64,000 nt of DNA from an uncultured Collinsella sp. (GTDB lineage Bacteria; Actinomycetota; Coriobacteriia; Coriobacteriales; Coriobacteriaceae). This document shows, piece by piece, positions 26,328 to 36,325 of the stretch (the first letter of the stretch is position 1; every line of letters begins with the position of its first letter). Both the position numbers and the translations under genes were made by a program. The notes under the pieces were generated by a model that was not told where the DNA came from, did no database searches, and worked only from the letters and a program-made list of their open reading frames with translations. The DNA lies in NCBI GenBank assembly GCA_900541745.1, contig UQLA01000014.1:1-64000 (forward strand). The letters are read 5' to 3'.

Positions 26328-27611
26328 CTACGCAACCGGCTCGATCTTCTCGAGGCCACCCATGTAGGGACGAAGAACCTCGGGGATCGTGATGGTGCCG
26401 TCGGCGTTCTGGTAGTTCTCCAGAATGGCAGCCATGGTGCGGCCAGCCGGCAGACCGGAACCGTTAAGGGTGTGCAGGTAGCGCGAGCCCTTGAAGTTCT
26501 CGGGGTCGCGATACTTGATGTTGGCGCGACGGGCCTGGAAGTCGCCGCAATTGGAGCAGGAGCTGATCTCCTTGTAGGCGTTGTAGCTCGGCAGCCAAAC
26601 CTCGATGTCGTAGGTCTGACGGGCAGAGAAGCCCAGGTCGCCGGTGCACAGGCTAATCACGCGATACGGCAGGCCCAGCTGCTGCAGCAGGTACTCGGCC
26701 TCGGCGGTCATGCTCTCGAGCTCCTCGTCGGACTCCTCCGGCTTGGCAAACTTGACCATCTCAACTTTGTCGAACTCGTGCTGGCGAATGATGCCGCGGG
26801 TGTCGCGACCGGCGGAACCGGCCTCCTCGCGGAAGCAGGGGGTGAAGGCAGTGTAGCGGCGAGGCAGAGTGTCGGCGTCCAGAACCTCACCGGCATGCAG
26901 GTTAGTCAGTACGACCTCGGCGGTAGGGATCAGGAAGTTGTCGCCCGAGACGTGATAGGCGTCGTCCTCAAACTTGGGCAGCTGGCCCGTACCGAACATG
27001 GTCTGACGCTTGACGACGATGGGCGGCCACCACTCCTTGAAGCCACGGCTCGTGTGCGTGTCCAGGAAGAAGTTGATAAGGGCGCGCTCAAGGCGGGCGC
27101 CGGCGCCACCGAGAACGGTGAAGCGGCTGCCGGAGAGCTTGTTGCCGCGCTCGAAGTCGAGGATGTCCAGATCGGTGCCCAGATCCCAGTGCGGCTTAAA
27201 GTCGAAGTCGAACTCGCGCGGGGTGCCCCAGCGGCGACGCTCGATGTTCTCGTCCTCGTCCTTACCGTACGGAGTAGCCTCGCACGGAATGTTGGGCAGG
27301 TGAGACATGAAGTCGTACTGCTCCTGCTCAAGAGCGGTACGGCGCTCGGCCAGACCGTCGATCTTCTCGTTGACGGCGCGCACGGCCTCCTTGGCGGCCT
27401 CGGCCTCGTCCTTCTTGCCCTCCTTCATCAGGGCGCCAATCTTCTTGGACTCGGCGTTGCGCGTGGCCTGGAGCTCCTCGACCTCGGTGATGACGGCACG
27501 ACGCTCGTCGTCGAGTTCAAAGAACTTCTCGCGATCCCAAGACGTCTGGCGATTTGCCATGGCGGTATCGATGGCATCGGGGTTCTCGCGAACAAACTTG
27601 ATATCAAGCAT
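26328..27611 (-). CDS. serS: Serine--tRNA ligase
   Basis: 427-residue class II aminoacyl-tRNA synthetase. The N-terminal coiled coil that holds the tRNA-Ser long arm spans about 25-100. Catalytic motif 2 (CFREEAGSAGRDTRGIIRQHEF, about 255-276) and motif 3 (LNGSGLPAGRTMAAILENYQ, about 385-405) are intact. The ATG at 27611 has GGAGGA upstream; a nine-residue longer in-frame start at 27638 has none. It is divergent from a small membrane-protein gene. I saw no T-box in the 110-bp intergenic region. Confidence 0.97.
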   Translation of the reverse strand: MLDIKFVRENPDAIDTAMANRQTSWDREKFFELDDERRAVITEVEELQATRNAESKKIGALMKEGKKDEAEAAKEAVRAVNEKIDGLAERRTALEQEQYDFMSHLPNIPCEATPYGKDEDENIERRRWGTPREFDFDFKPHWDLGTDLDILDFERGNKLSGSRFTVLGGAGARLERALINFFLDTHTSRGFKEWWPPIVVKRQTMFGTGQLPKFEDDAYHVSGDNFLIPTAEVVLTNLHAGEVLDADTLPRRYTAFTPCFREEAGSAGRDTRGIIRQHEFDKVEMVKFAKPEESDEELESMTAEAEYLLQQLGLPYRVISLCTGDLGFSARQTYDIEVWLPSYNAYKEISSCSNCGDFQARRANIKYRDPENFKGSRYLHTLNGSGLPAGRTMAAILENYQNADGTITIPEVLRPYMGGLEKIEPVA

Positions 27612-27640
27612 AAGATCCTCCGGCGATATACATTCCATTT

Positions 27641-27652
27641 AGGTTGCAACCT
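27641..27652. promoter_or_regulatory. 12-bp palindrome between divergent genes
   Basis: AGGTTGCAACCT is a perfect palindrome 30 bases upstream of serS and 71 bases upstream of the small membrane-protein gene. TATACT (27672-27677) further right could be the -10 of the latter. The palindrome could be an operator; there is no other support. Confidence 0.35.
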
Positions 27653-27722
27653 TGTACATGTATGGGCAAGTATATACTTATGAGCGTTTACGACCCAACT
27701 CAACTACGCAAGAAGGCACCCA

Positions 27723-27896
27723 ATGGACGCAGTTTTTTCCTTTTTGTTTGGCACCCGCACCGGTTTTGCCATCCTTTTCGCCGGCGGCATCCTGCTATTT
27801 GCGATTCTTGCCTTTGTGATGGAGAAGCGCACCCATAAGATGTATGTCGACCGCGGCCCCAAGTCCGAGGACGAAGAAGACAGCTTCTGGGACTAA
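27723..27896 (+). CDS. Small membrane protein, 57 aa
   Basis: A 57-residue frame from ATG 27723 to TAA 27894-27896. It has one strong hydrophobic segment (about residues 14-33, FAILFAGGILLFAILAFVM) followed by a basic turn (EKRTHK) and an acidic tail (SEDEEDSFWD), as in a single-pass protein with its C-terminus in the cytoplasm. AAGG sits seven bases before the start and a strong terminator follows at 27949-27991, so it looks like a genuine monocistronic gene, divergent from serS. I do not know its function; small one-helix proteins often modulate membrane complexes. Confidence 0.7.
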   Translation: MDAVFSFLFGTRTGFAILFAGGILLFAILAFVMEKRTHKMYVDRGPKSEDEEDSFWD

Positions 27897-28062
27897 CCTG
27901 CCAAAAAGAGACAGGCTTATTTTGGTCGGTTTTATCTGGACAAACGCAAGCGCCCCGCAACTGGAATTGAGCCAGTTGCGGGGCGCTTTTTGCTCAAGGT
28001 ACAAAACTGCAGGAAAACCCTGCCAAAATAAACCTGTCCCTTTTTTGGTCGGTTTTACTGGA
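27897..28062. repeat. Composite palindromic repeat with terminator core
   Basis: Outer arms at about 27899-27930 and 28019-28048 (CCAAAA-AGAGACAGG-TTATTTTGG type) are near-perfect inverted repeats of each other, and both are followed by TTGGTCGGTTTTAyTGG in direct orientation. In the middle a 16-bp perfect stem (27949-27964 with 27972-27987) is followed by five Ts and terminates the small plus-strand gene. The right arm runs over the stop codon of proC. Confidence 0.75.
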
Positions 28063-28825
28063 GGGTTGCGTCGATGGCTTTGACCAGGGCGCTGCGCATG
28101 CCGGCGTCCTCGAGCGCAACGACGCCCTTGATGGTAGCACCGCCGGGCGAGCACACGGCATCCTTCATCGCTGCGGGATGCTGACCGGTTACAAGCTGCA
28201 GCTTTGCCGTACCCAGCACCATCTGGCTCACGATGCGATAGGCATCGGCGCGCGGAATACCGTGTTTGACGGCCGCATCGCCCAGAGCCTCGATCGCCAT
28301 GGCGACAAACGCCGGGGCGCAACCGCCCACGGTACCGCCCACAAACAGCAGACTCGAATCGAGCTCGACCACCGTGCCAAGCTTTCCGAGCAGACCGAGC
28401 ACCGTGGCACGCTGCTCATCGCTAAGCGTGGAAGCCTTCTCGCAGGCGATAACGCCCTCGCCCACCGAAACCGGCGTGTTAGGCACCGTCGAGATATGAG
28501 CGACACCTGGCAGGACCTGTTCCCACTTGGCACTATCCCAGGTCCAGGCGACCGAAAGGACGACCTTGTCGGCAAGCGCATCCTTGAGTGGAGCGAAGAC
28601 CTTCTCAATCATGCACGGCTTGACCGCCGCAACCACGATATCGGACGCGGCAACAACCTCCGCCGCATCGTGGCGGGCAGCCATGCCCCGCGCCTCGCAA
28701 CGCTCAACCAGAGCATCGTAGCGGCCTGCGCAGGCGCACATGTCGCCCGCGGCCACGCCGGCGGCAATCCAGCCATCGGCCATAGCGCTCGCCATATTGC
28801 CAAAACCGACAAATCCGATCTTCAT
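28055..28825 (-). CDS. proC: Pyrroline-5-carboxylate reductase
   Basis: 256-residue last enzyme of proline synthesis, reducing pyrroline-5-carboxylate with NAD(P)H. The Rossmann fingerprint is GFVGFGNMASAM (4-15). The VKPCMIEKV, STVPNTPVSVGEGV and C-terminal GQHPAAMKDAVCSPGGATIKGV (about 215-236) segments are diagnostic. Length is typical. The ATG at 28825 has GAGGA nine bases upstream. The last codons and stop lie inside the composite palindrome, so the repeat has replaced or extended the native C-terminus by a few residues. Confidence 0.95.
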   Translation of the reverse strand: MKIGFVGFGNMASAMADGWIAAGVAAGDMCACAGRYDALVERCEARGMAARHDAAEVVAASDIVVAAVKPCMIEKVFAPLKDALADKVVLSVAWTWDSAKWEQVLPGVAHISTVPNTPVSVGEGVIACEKASTLSDEQRATVLGLLGKLGTVVELDSSLLFVGGTVGGCAPAFVAMAIEALGDAAVKHGIPRADAYRIVSQMVLGTAKLQLVTGQHPAAMKDAVCSPGGATIKGVVALEDAGMRSALVKAIDATLQ

Positions 28826-28898
28826 ATCACACAGTCCTCTCAGATGCGTTCCTCAAAACGAAAGCTATTGTCCCACGCCATTGTTTCGTATTGCCGAC

Positions 28899-29369
28899 CT
28901 ACTTGTGATAGGGCTCGCCACGGCTTATCTTGCAGGCACGGTAGATCTGCTCCAGCAGCACCACGCGCGCCAGGTTGTGCGGCAAGGTAATGCGTCCAAA
29001 GCTGAGCATCTCATCGGCGCGGGCGCGCACGGCATCGCTCACGCCGTCCGATCCGCCGATTACAAAAGCGATGTCGCTGTTGCCTCGCAGCATGAGGTCA
29101 TCGAGGCGGATCGAGAACTCCTCGCTCGAACGCTCCTTGCCCTCGATAGCCAGCAAAATCACATGTGCCCGCGGTGGCAGGGCAGCAAGAATCGCCGCGC
29201 CCTCTTTGTTACGCGCGGCATCCACACCGCCCGCCTTGGCCGGATCGATATCGGCAACCTCGCGCATATCTACCTTGGCATAGGCGCCTAGGCGTTTGGT
29301 GTATTCGGCGCACGCGTCCTTCCAAAAGCGCTCTTTGAGCTTGCCAACGCAAACAACGGTATATTTCAC
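28899..29369 (-). CDS. rlmH: 23S rRNA (pseudouridine1915-N3)-methyltransferase RlmH
   Basis: 156-residue SPOUT methyltransferase that modifies helix 69 of 23S rRNA. The knotted SAM-binding region reads VILLAIEGKERSSEEFS, FVIGGSDGVSD (about 103-113) and ISRGEPYHK at the C-terminus, all hallmarks of RlmH. It starts with GTG at 29369, with AAGGAG upstream that overlaps the stop of the SPFH gene, so the two are co-transcribed. Confidence 0.95.
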   Translation of the reverse strand: MKYTVVCVGKLKERFWKDACAEYTKRLGAYAKVDMREVADIDPAKAGGVDAARNKEGAAILAALPPRAHVILLAIEGKERSSEEFSIRLDDLMLRGNSDIAFVIGGSDGVSDAVRARADEMLSFGRITLPHNLARVVLLEQIYRACKISRGEPYHK

Positions 29370-29375
29370 GCGCGT

Positions 29376-30314
29376 CTACTCCTTCGACTCGTTCTGAACT
29401 TTGCCGGCGGTCAGCATCTGCTCGAACATCGAGGCCGACTGTGAGAAATCGCTCGGCAGCACGACCGTCGAGGTTTTGCCCGTGCGAGCGAACTCCGTCA
29501 TCATCTCGGACCACTGCGTAAACATGAACAGCTGGTTGGCCTCATCGTTGCCGACGCCCGTCTCCTGGATAATCTCGAGCGAGTCCTTGATGCCCAGCGC
29601 GATGGCTTTGCGCTGGTTGGCGATGCCTTCGCCTGCCTTTTCCATCGCCTCGGCCTCGGCGGTCGCCTCGGTAACGCGCTTGATGCGATCGGCCTCGGCG
29701 AGCTCCTGCGCAGCGGCGCGCTTTCGCTGGGCGGCGTTGATGTCGTTCATGGAGTTCTCGACCTCGGTCGGCAGCGCGATCTTGGTGATAAGTGTCGACA
29801 CGAGGGTGAAGCCGTAGGCGGCCATCTGCTCGGACACGGTGGCGTTGACGTCCTTGGCGATATCGTCTTTTTTGGCAAAGACCTCATCGAGCGTGTAGAC
29901 GGGGATGGAAGAGCGCAGGGCATCGGTGATGAAGTCACGCATTTGGTCGACGGGCTCCTGCAGCATGTAGTAGCTCTTGTAGATGCCCGAATCTGCCGGG
30001 CCGGCGCCCATGTCATAGCTCACGTGGTACTGAGCAGAGACCTCAAGGCCGATAGTCACGTTGTCCTGGGTCTTAACGTCGATGCCAAAACCGTTTTTCA
30101 TGGTGCGCAGACTCACCGTGGCGGCTTTGCGGTCGATCACGGGCACCTTCATGTGGAAGCCCGCGTTGACGATGCGGTTGAACTTGCCCAGACGCTCAAT
30201 GATCACAGCATGCTGCTGCTCAACGACATAGCAGGCGTTGGGGAGCAGTAGCAACAAAATGATGATGGGAAGTAGAAGGCTCGTAAGGGTAGCGATGATA
30301 CCGGACAACAGCAT
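29376..30314 (-). CDS. SPFH domain membrane protein (stomatin/QmcA-like)
   Basis: 312 residues: one N-terminal membrane helix (about 3-27), then a band-7/SPFH domain (about 35-215) with VVEQQHAVIIERLGKFNRIVNAGFH, and a charged alanine/glutamate-rich coiled coil (about 190-250) before a short C-terminal tail. Such proteins form large membrane rings and scaffold other membrane proteins or proteases. No NfeD partner gene is adjacent. The ATG at 30314 has GAGGAG six bases upstream. It is the first gene of a two-gene unit with rlmH. Confidence 0.9.
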   Translation of the reverse strand: MLLSGIIATLTSLLLPIIILLLLLPNACYVVEQQHAVIIERLGKFNRIVNAGFHMKVPVIDRKAATVSLRTMKNGFGIDVKTQDNVTIGLEVSAQYHVSYDMGAGPADSGIYKSYYMLQEPVDQMRDFITDALRSSIPVYTLDEVFAKKDDIAKDVNATVSEQMAAYGFTLVSTLITKIALPTEVENSMNDINAAQRKRAAAQELAEADRIKRVTEATAEAEAMEKAGEGIANQRKAIALGIKDSLEIIQETGVGNDEANQLFMFTQWSEMMTEFARTGKTSTVVLPSDFSQSASMFEQMLTAGKVQNESKE

Positions 30315-30388
30315 GGTTTCTCCTCTGATAGGCACGCGTTGGGACTAGGATACCCGCACGAAGCAGCTGTGTGACACCAACAAGAGGA

Positions 30389-30613
30389 CCCGTGGTCAAA
30401 AAAGGCCAAATATGAGTACTGTTACCAGTTTAGTAACAGCGTATTTGGGTCAAAATCGCCTCTTTGAACCCGAGGTCTATCGAATTTACTTTGTTTTGTC
30501 TCAAGATTGGGTCAAATTAGCGTACATCTGTTGCGCAAAATGAGCAAAAATGGCTTCGTGAAATGTCTCTATTTTCGTGCCAGTACTCATATTTGCCACT
30601 TTTTGACCACGGG
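30389..30613. repeat. 225-bp element with 33-bp terminal inverted repeats, copy 1
   Basis: Terminal arms 30389-30421 and 30581-30613 are inverted repeats matching at 30 of 33 positions (CCCGTGGTCAAAAAAGGC..., ATATGAGTACTG). Just inside the left arm, CTGTTAC/GTAACAG (30419-30439) forms a hairpin. The internal 140 bp has no open frame and is AT-rich. A second member with the same ends is at 62996-63229. No clear target-site duplication is visible. It fills most of the gap between the SPFH gene and tRNA-Leu. Confidence 0.82.
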
Positions 30614-30666
30614 GGCATCTACCGAGCGAAATCGATAGGTCAAATCTGCCAAAAACGGCCCATAAC

Positions 30667-30691
30667 AAAAAAGCTCCCATTGCTGGGAGCT
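30667..30691 (-). terminator. Terminator of tRNA-Leu
   Basis: 8-bp stem AGCTCCCA/TGGGAGCT (30684-30691 with 30672-30679), 4-nt loop, then six Ts on the minus strand. Confidence 0.9.
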
Positions 30692-30702
30692 CTTTCATTT
30701 AA

Positions 30703-30789
30703 TGGTGCGGGCGAAAGGACTTGAACCTTCATGGGGTTGCCCCCATACGGACCTGAACCGTACGCGTCTGCCAATTCCGCCACGCCCGC
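30703..30789 (-). tRNA. tRNA-Leu(CAG)
   Basis: 87-nt class II tRNA. Acceptor GCGGGCG pairs with CGCCCGC, discriminator A and CCA are encoded, anticodon loop TTCAGGT gives CAG, and the variable arm TGGGG..CCCCA is present. Confidence 0.96.
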
Positions 30790-30832
30790 GTGCAGGAATT
30801 AGAATAACGGAGCGCCACCGCGAACGCAAGAA

Positions 30833-31750
30833 CTATTTTTGAAAAAGTTTGCAGGCATTTTCCCAGGCGGCTCGAGCGATTGCTTCGGCGTCCTCGCCGG
30901 TACGATCGACGCGGTCGTTGACCAGCGCGTTTGCTGTGATGGAAATCATTGCAGGCTCGCATTCAAGACCGCGAATGGGCTCCGGCGCCATATAGGGACA
31001 ATCCGTCTCGAACAAAATACGGTCGAGCGGGGTCGCCGCAAATGCCTCGCGCACGTCGTCGTTGCGCTTAAAGGTAGCCGCGCCGCCATAGGCGATGTAA
31101 CAACCCAAATCCACAAAGCGCTCCATCGTGGCTCGGTCCTCGCCAAAGCAGTGCAGTACGCAACCGACCTGGGGCACGCCGACCTCGCGCAACACGTTGT
31201 AGGCGTCCACATGCGAGGTGCGCTCCTCGTCCGTATCCTCATGACGCAGATGCAGCTCTACCGGCACATTGCGGCGTACGGCGACCTCGAGTTGGCGCGC
31301 CATACAGTCGATCTGCACGTCGTGGGGCGCCGGCGCGATATCGTCGTCATAGTCCATGTGGTAGTCCAGACCGATCTCGCCAATACCGGCGCATAAGGGA
31401 TCATCGAGTGCAGCAACGACCTGTGCGTGAACGTCGTCGGTATAGTCCGGTGCGCCATACGGATGCACGCCGGCAAGATATTTGATCTGTGGAATATCCT
31501 GCATCGGCAGAATCTCGTGCGTCAGCCAGTCGCTATAGTCCGCCACGCTGCGTTTGTCAGCGATGGGGTCGAGCATCGTCACCAACAGGTCGACGCCCGC
31601 GGCTTTGGCGCGCTCAAGCGTCTCGGGCACTTCCTTGCTCCAAAATGAGAGCAGGTGCGCATGCGTATCGGCAAGCGGCGCCAGCGGCACCGGGCAGGCC
31701 ACCGTTTTCTTCTTTTTGGTAAACGTCACGAGTTCGACATTAGGCGTCAT
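30833..31750 (-). CDS. TatD family metal-dependent hydrolase
   Basis: 305-residue TIM-barrel hydrolase of the TatD DNase family. Metal ligands are visible in DTHAHL (28-33), E in GEIGLDYH (about 123-130), H in VELHLRHED (about 162) and D in FETDCPYM (about 247). Members process DNA or D-aminoacyl-tRNA in the cytoplasm; the exact substrate here is open. The ATG at 31750 lies inside the last codons of rsmA (11-base overlap) with CAGGAG upstream, so the two are translationally coupled. About 20 residues precede the barrel, a little more than typical. Confidence 0.9.
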   Translation of the reverse strand: MTPNVELVTFTKKKKTVACPVPLAPLADTHAHLLSFWSKEVPETLERAKAAGVDLLVTMLDPIADKRSVADYSDWLTHEILPMQDIPQIKYLAGVHPYGAPDYTDDVHAQVVAALDDPLCAGIGEIGLDYHMDYDDDIAPAPHDVQIDCMARQLEVAVRRNVPVELHLRHEDTDEERTSHVDAYNVLREVGVPQVGCVLHCFGEDRATMERFVDLGCYIAYGGAATFKRNDDVREAFAATPLDRILFETDCPYMAPEPIRGLECEPAMISITANALVNDRVDRTGEDAEAIARAAWENACKLFQK

Positions 31751-32600
31751 AGATTAGCTCCTGAGCCAAGCGGACAAAGGCAGCGACGTCGAGCGTCTCG
31801 GCGCGCGTGGTAGGTGCGATACCGCAGGCCTCAAAGGCGGCGTCGAGCGCGTCCTTGGCAAAGCCGTTGGCACTCATGGAGTTGCGGATCGTCTTGCGGC
31901 GCTGAGCAAACGCGGCATCGATCACACGGGCCACAAACTCGCGGTCGATGCCCTCGGGCACCACGCCGTCAACACGATCGATGCGCACCACGGCAGAATC
32001 CACATGCGGCGCCGGCATAAAGCAGCGCGGCGGCACCTCAAAGCGCCCCGTCACCTGCGCATACAGGCCGAGTTTTGCCGTGTAGCCGCCATAGGTCTTG
32101 TTGCCCGGCGTTGCGCCAATACGATCTGCAACTTCCTTTTGCACCATAACGACAGCGCGCATAAGCGCGGGCATCGTCTGGAAAAACTGAAGGATGATCG
32201 TCGCCGCCACGTTATAGGGCAGATTCGCGACAAACACCGTGGGTTCACCACCGGCGGCATGCTCAATCTGCTCCGGCGTCACCTTGAGCGCATCGCCCAT
32301 GATAAAGCGGAAGTTGGCATAGTCGGCGGCGTGGGCGTCAAGCACCGGCTCAAGCTCGGGATCGGCCTCAATCGACGTAACGCACGCCGCCTCCTGCAGC
32401 AGGGCCAACGTCAGCGTGCCGCAACCCGGGCCGACCTCGAGCACGCGCTCATCGCCCGTAAGCTCAGCGAGCTCACAGATACGTTCGATCACATGGTTGT
32501 CGATCAGGAAGTTTTGGCCCAGGCGATGCTTGGTCGCAAGGCCAAACTCCTCTAGCAGCTCCCTAGTTGCCGTGGGGTTTGCCAAAAGCGAAGTTGTCAT
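31740..32600 (-). CDS. rsmA: 16S rRNA dimethyladenosine transferase RsmA (KsgA)
   Basis: 286-residue SAM-dependent enzyme that dimethylates A1518 and A1519 of 16S rRNA during small-subunit assembly. Motifs: KHRLGQNFLID near 24-34, VLEVGPGCGTLT (about 53-64) for SAM binding, SIEAD, and catalytic NLPYN (about 123-127). The C-terminal helical domain has FAQRRKTIRNS. The ATG at 32600 has AAGGAGG upstream. It is coupled to the tatD-like gene downstream and separated from metG by a terminator. Confidence 0.96.
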   Translation of the reverse strand: MTTSLLANPTATRELLEEFGLATKHRLGQNFLIDNHVIERICELAELTGDERVLEVGPGCGTLTLALLQEAACVTSIEADPELEPVLDAHAADYANFRFIMGDALKVTPEQIEHAAGGEPTVFVANLPYNVAATIILQFFQTMPALMRAVVMVQKEVADRIGATPGNKTYGGYTAKLGLYAQVTGRFEVPPRCFMPAPHVDSAVVRIDRVDGVVPEGIDREFVARVIDAAFAQRRKTIRNSMSANGFAKDALDAAFEACGIAPTTRAETLDVAAFVRLAQELIYDA

Positions 32601-32636
32601 GGTTGCCTCCTTAACATGGTGGCTGCATCGTAAAGC

Positions 32637-32668
32637 AAAAGGGCATGGACCGTTGCGGCCATGCCCTT
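32637..32668 (-). terminator. Terminator of metG
   Basis: 10-bp perfect stem AAGGGCATGG/CCATGCCCTT (32659-32668 with 32639-32648), then TTTTG on the minus strand. Confidence 0.78.
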
Positions 32669-32707
32669 ACATCTAAACAGCAAATTGCCGATATGGCGCG
32701 CAGCGGC

Positions 32708-34309
<1,602 letters not shown>

Positions 34310-34378
34310 GGGGTTTGTCCTCCAGAAAAACGTTGCATACAGGGGATGATTCTAGCGCAAGGGCTGGATATCCTCCAT

Positions 34379-35257
34379 CTATTGCATATCGAGCACCATG
34401 GCATAGACATCGCGCTTGCGGCGCGAGTACTTCTGAGACAGGCGCTTTGCCACCGCAGAGGCGGGCTCCCCCTCCTCGAGCGCGGTGCGAATGTCCTCAC
34501 GTAGGGCTTCGTCAGGGGCTACCGCTGCGGCTCCAACCGGCGCGATACCAGCCTCCTCGTCCTCACTCGGCGGCGCGATGACCAGCGCAATCTCACCCTT
34601 TACCTCGCCACGGGCACGCAGCTCCTCGGTTAGCTGGGCGGCGGATCCACGCAAGACTTCCTCGTGCAGTTTGGTGAGCTCGCGGCAGACGGCAACATCG
34701 CGCTGGGGAAAGACCTCGGCCACGGCCTCGAGCGTCGCGACGATGCGATGTGGAGACTCGTAGAAGATGAGCGCGCCGGGGACGACGGCAAGGCGCTGCA
34801 GTCGGCGCACGCGGTCACCGTGCTTGCGACCCAAAAAGCCTTCGAAGAAGAAATGCTCGCAGGGAATACCGGACGATACGAGCGCCGTGACGCAAGCAGA
34901 GGGGCCGGGAATAACCTCGACGGGCACATCCGCCTCGCGCGCCGCCTCAACCAAAGCCTGGCCGGGATCAGACACGCTCGGCATACCGGCGTCCGAGGCA
35001 AAGGCGAGGGTCTCCCCCGCCAGCAGGCGGTCGACCAGGCCGGCTGCGCGACTTGCGATCACGTTCTCGTCGCAACGAACAAGCGGCTTGGAGATGCCTA
35101 GGTGCATCAGCAACTTTGAGGTCACACGCGTGTCTTCGCAGCAGATGGCATCGGCGGCGGCAAAGGCCTCGCCGACGCGCGGGGACAGGTCGCCCAGATT
35201 GCCGATGGGTGTACCGACCACATAAAGTTTGCCCGTGCGGGCGCTGTTTTGCGTCAT
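34379..35257 (-). CDS. rsmI: 16S rRNA (cytidine1402-2'-O)-methyltransferase RsmI
   Basis: 292-residue tetrapyrrole-methylase-fold enzyme acting on C1402 in the decoding centre. Diagnostic segments: LYVVGTPIGNLGDLSPR (11-27), CEDTRVTSKLL (40-50), SDAGMPSVSDPG (about 88-99), PGPSACVTALVSSG (about 116-129), GFLGRK and FYESPHR. The start at 35257 lies six bases after the stop of the GH5-like gene and uses AGGTTGA overlapping that stop as its ribosome binding site. An acidic insertion and a helical C-terminal tail complete it. Confidence 0.95.
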   Translation of the reverse strand: MTQNSARTGKLYVVGTPIGNLGDLSPRVGEAFAAADAICCEDTRVTSKLLMHLGISKPLVRCDENVIASRAAGLVDRLLAGETLAFASDAGMPSVSDPGQALVEAAREADVPVEVIPGPSACVTALVSSGIPCEHFFFEGFLGRKHGDRVRRLQRLAVVPGALIFYESPHRIVATLEAVAEVFPQRDVAVCRELTKLHEEVLRGSAAQLTEELRARGEVKGEIALVIAPPSEDEEAGIAPVGAAAVAPDEALREDIRTALEEGEPASAVAKRLSQKYSRRKRDVYAMVLDMQ

Positions 35258-35263
35258 ATCAAC

Positions 35264-36325
35264 CTATTCAATCATGCCGCGCTCGAGCGTGCCGAGTGCC
35301 GCGCGGGCGTCCCATGCTGCAATACGCTTCTCGGTCTTCCACGTTTGGAAAAACCAGCCAGCCGCCGGCGCAAACGATGCCAACTGGTTGGCGATGAACA
35401 CGCGCTCGTAGGCATTGCGGCCCTCGGGCGTAACCGACGAGTTGGCGAAGATCGCCGCGCCCGACCATTCGCCCACCAAAACGGGGAACCCAGTTGCGAC
35501 CGCCTCTTTGAGCTCACGCTTGTTGCGCGAAATCGCCGTCGTCAGACCGCGCGGGCTCGTGATGTCGAGCGCATACTCGTCGCGGTAATGGTACAGGTGA
35601 AGGTCCATGTAGACGTTCTTGTACTTGGCACCGCGCATAAAGTGCTTCCACTCGCCAGGGTGTCCCGAAGAGGAAAAGACGACGATCTTGTCCTCGGGCA
35701 TATGCGAACGAACGAGCTCGTACGCGTCACGATAGAAGTTGCGCAGGTAGTGCGCCGGAATGCCATCCGTCATGGTAAAGAGGCTCTTGCGTACGCTCAT
35801 CTGCGGCGTATCCAACAGCTCGATGCCCAGCAGGCTCTCGGCCTCACCATAGCGATCGGCCAGGCGCTCGAGCACATCGAGTGCAACGTGACGGCCGTTG
35901 GTGGACGAATGCCACTCGGCAACAGCCTCCGGCGTGGTGGGCGAATCGTTGGAATCGCCCTGACCGCCGGGTACAGTCGCCAGATCGAGCAGTACGCGGA
36001 TGTTGTACTTGGCGGCCCACTCAATAGCGCGATCGATATAATCGACGACCGAGATGTAGGAAGCGTCGGACTCCTGCGAGCCAAAGGCATACCAGGGCAC
36101 CGGCAGGCGCACGGCGTTGAGACCGATCTGCGCCATACGGCGAAAATCGTCCTCACTCACAAACGTCTCGTAATGGCGACGCATGCGCTCGTTATAGGCA
36201 GCGGTGCCCATGGCCTCCTGCAGCTCGGCTGCATTGGATGCTCCGGTCGCTGCATAGAGCGACGGGGTCACCCAGGGCTCGGGAATAAACCAGCCAGAGA
36301 GATTAACGCCGAGAATCCTCTCCAT
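35264..36325 (-). CDS. GH5-like protein with altered catalytic residues
   Basis: 353-residue TIM-barrel protein of the cellulase (GH5) superfamily, closest in style to exo-1,3-beta-glucanases: GVNLSGWFIPEP at the N-terminus, NAVRLPVPW (70-78), VYMDLHLYHY (237-246) and the nucleophile E286 in VLVGEWSG. The acid/base motif, normally NEP, reads D172-T-P174 (GIELLDTP), so the catalytic glutamate is missing. The usual DLHGAPGSQ reads DLATVPGGQ (114-122), losing the substrate-binding histidine. No signal peptide is present. It may be a non-catalytic sugar-binding or regulatory protein. The start at 36325 has AAGGGGG seven bases upstream; longer in-frame sequence is non-coding repeat. It leads rsmI. 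Confidence 0.82.
   Translation of the reverse strand: MERILGVNLSGWFIPEPWVTPSLYAATGASNAAELQEAMGTAAYNERMRRHYETFVSEDDFRRMAQIGLNAVRLPVPWYAFGSQESDASYISVVDYIDRAIEWAAKYNIRVLLDLATVPGGQGDSNDSPTTPEAVAEWHSSTNGRHVALDVLERLADRYGEAESLLGIELLDTPQMSVRKSLFTMTDGIPAHYLRNFYRDAYELVRSHMPEDKIVVFSSSGHPGEWKHFMRGAKYKNVYMDLHLYHYRDEYALDITSPRGLTTAISRNKRELKEAVATGFPVLVGEWSGAAIFANSSVTPEGRNAYERVFIANQLASFAPAAGWFFQTWKTEKRIAAWDARAALGTLERGMIE

Noticed and set aside
27612..27722. T-box upstream of serS
   Set aside because: The region is only 110 bp and lacks the GGTGG-ACCGCG motif and a terminator.
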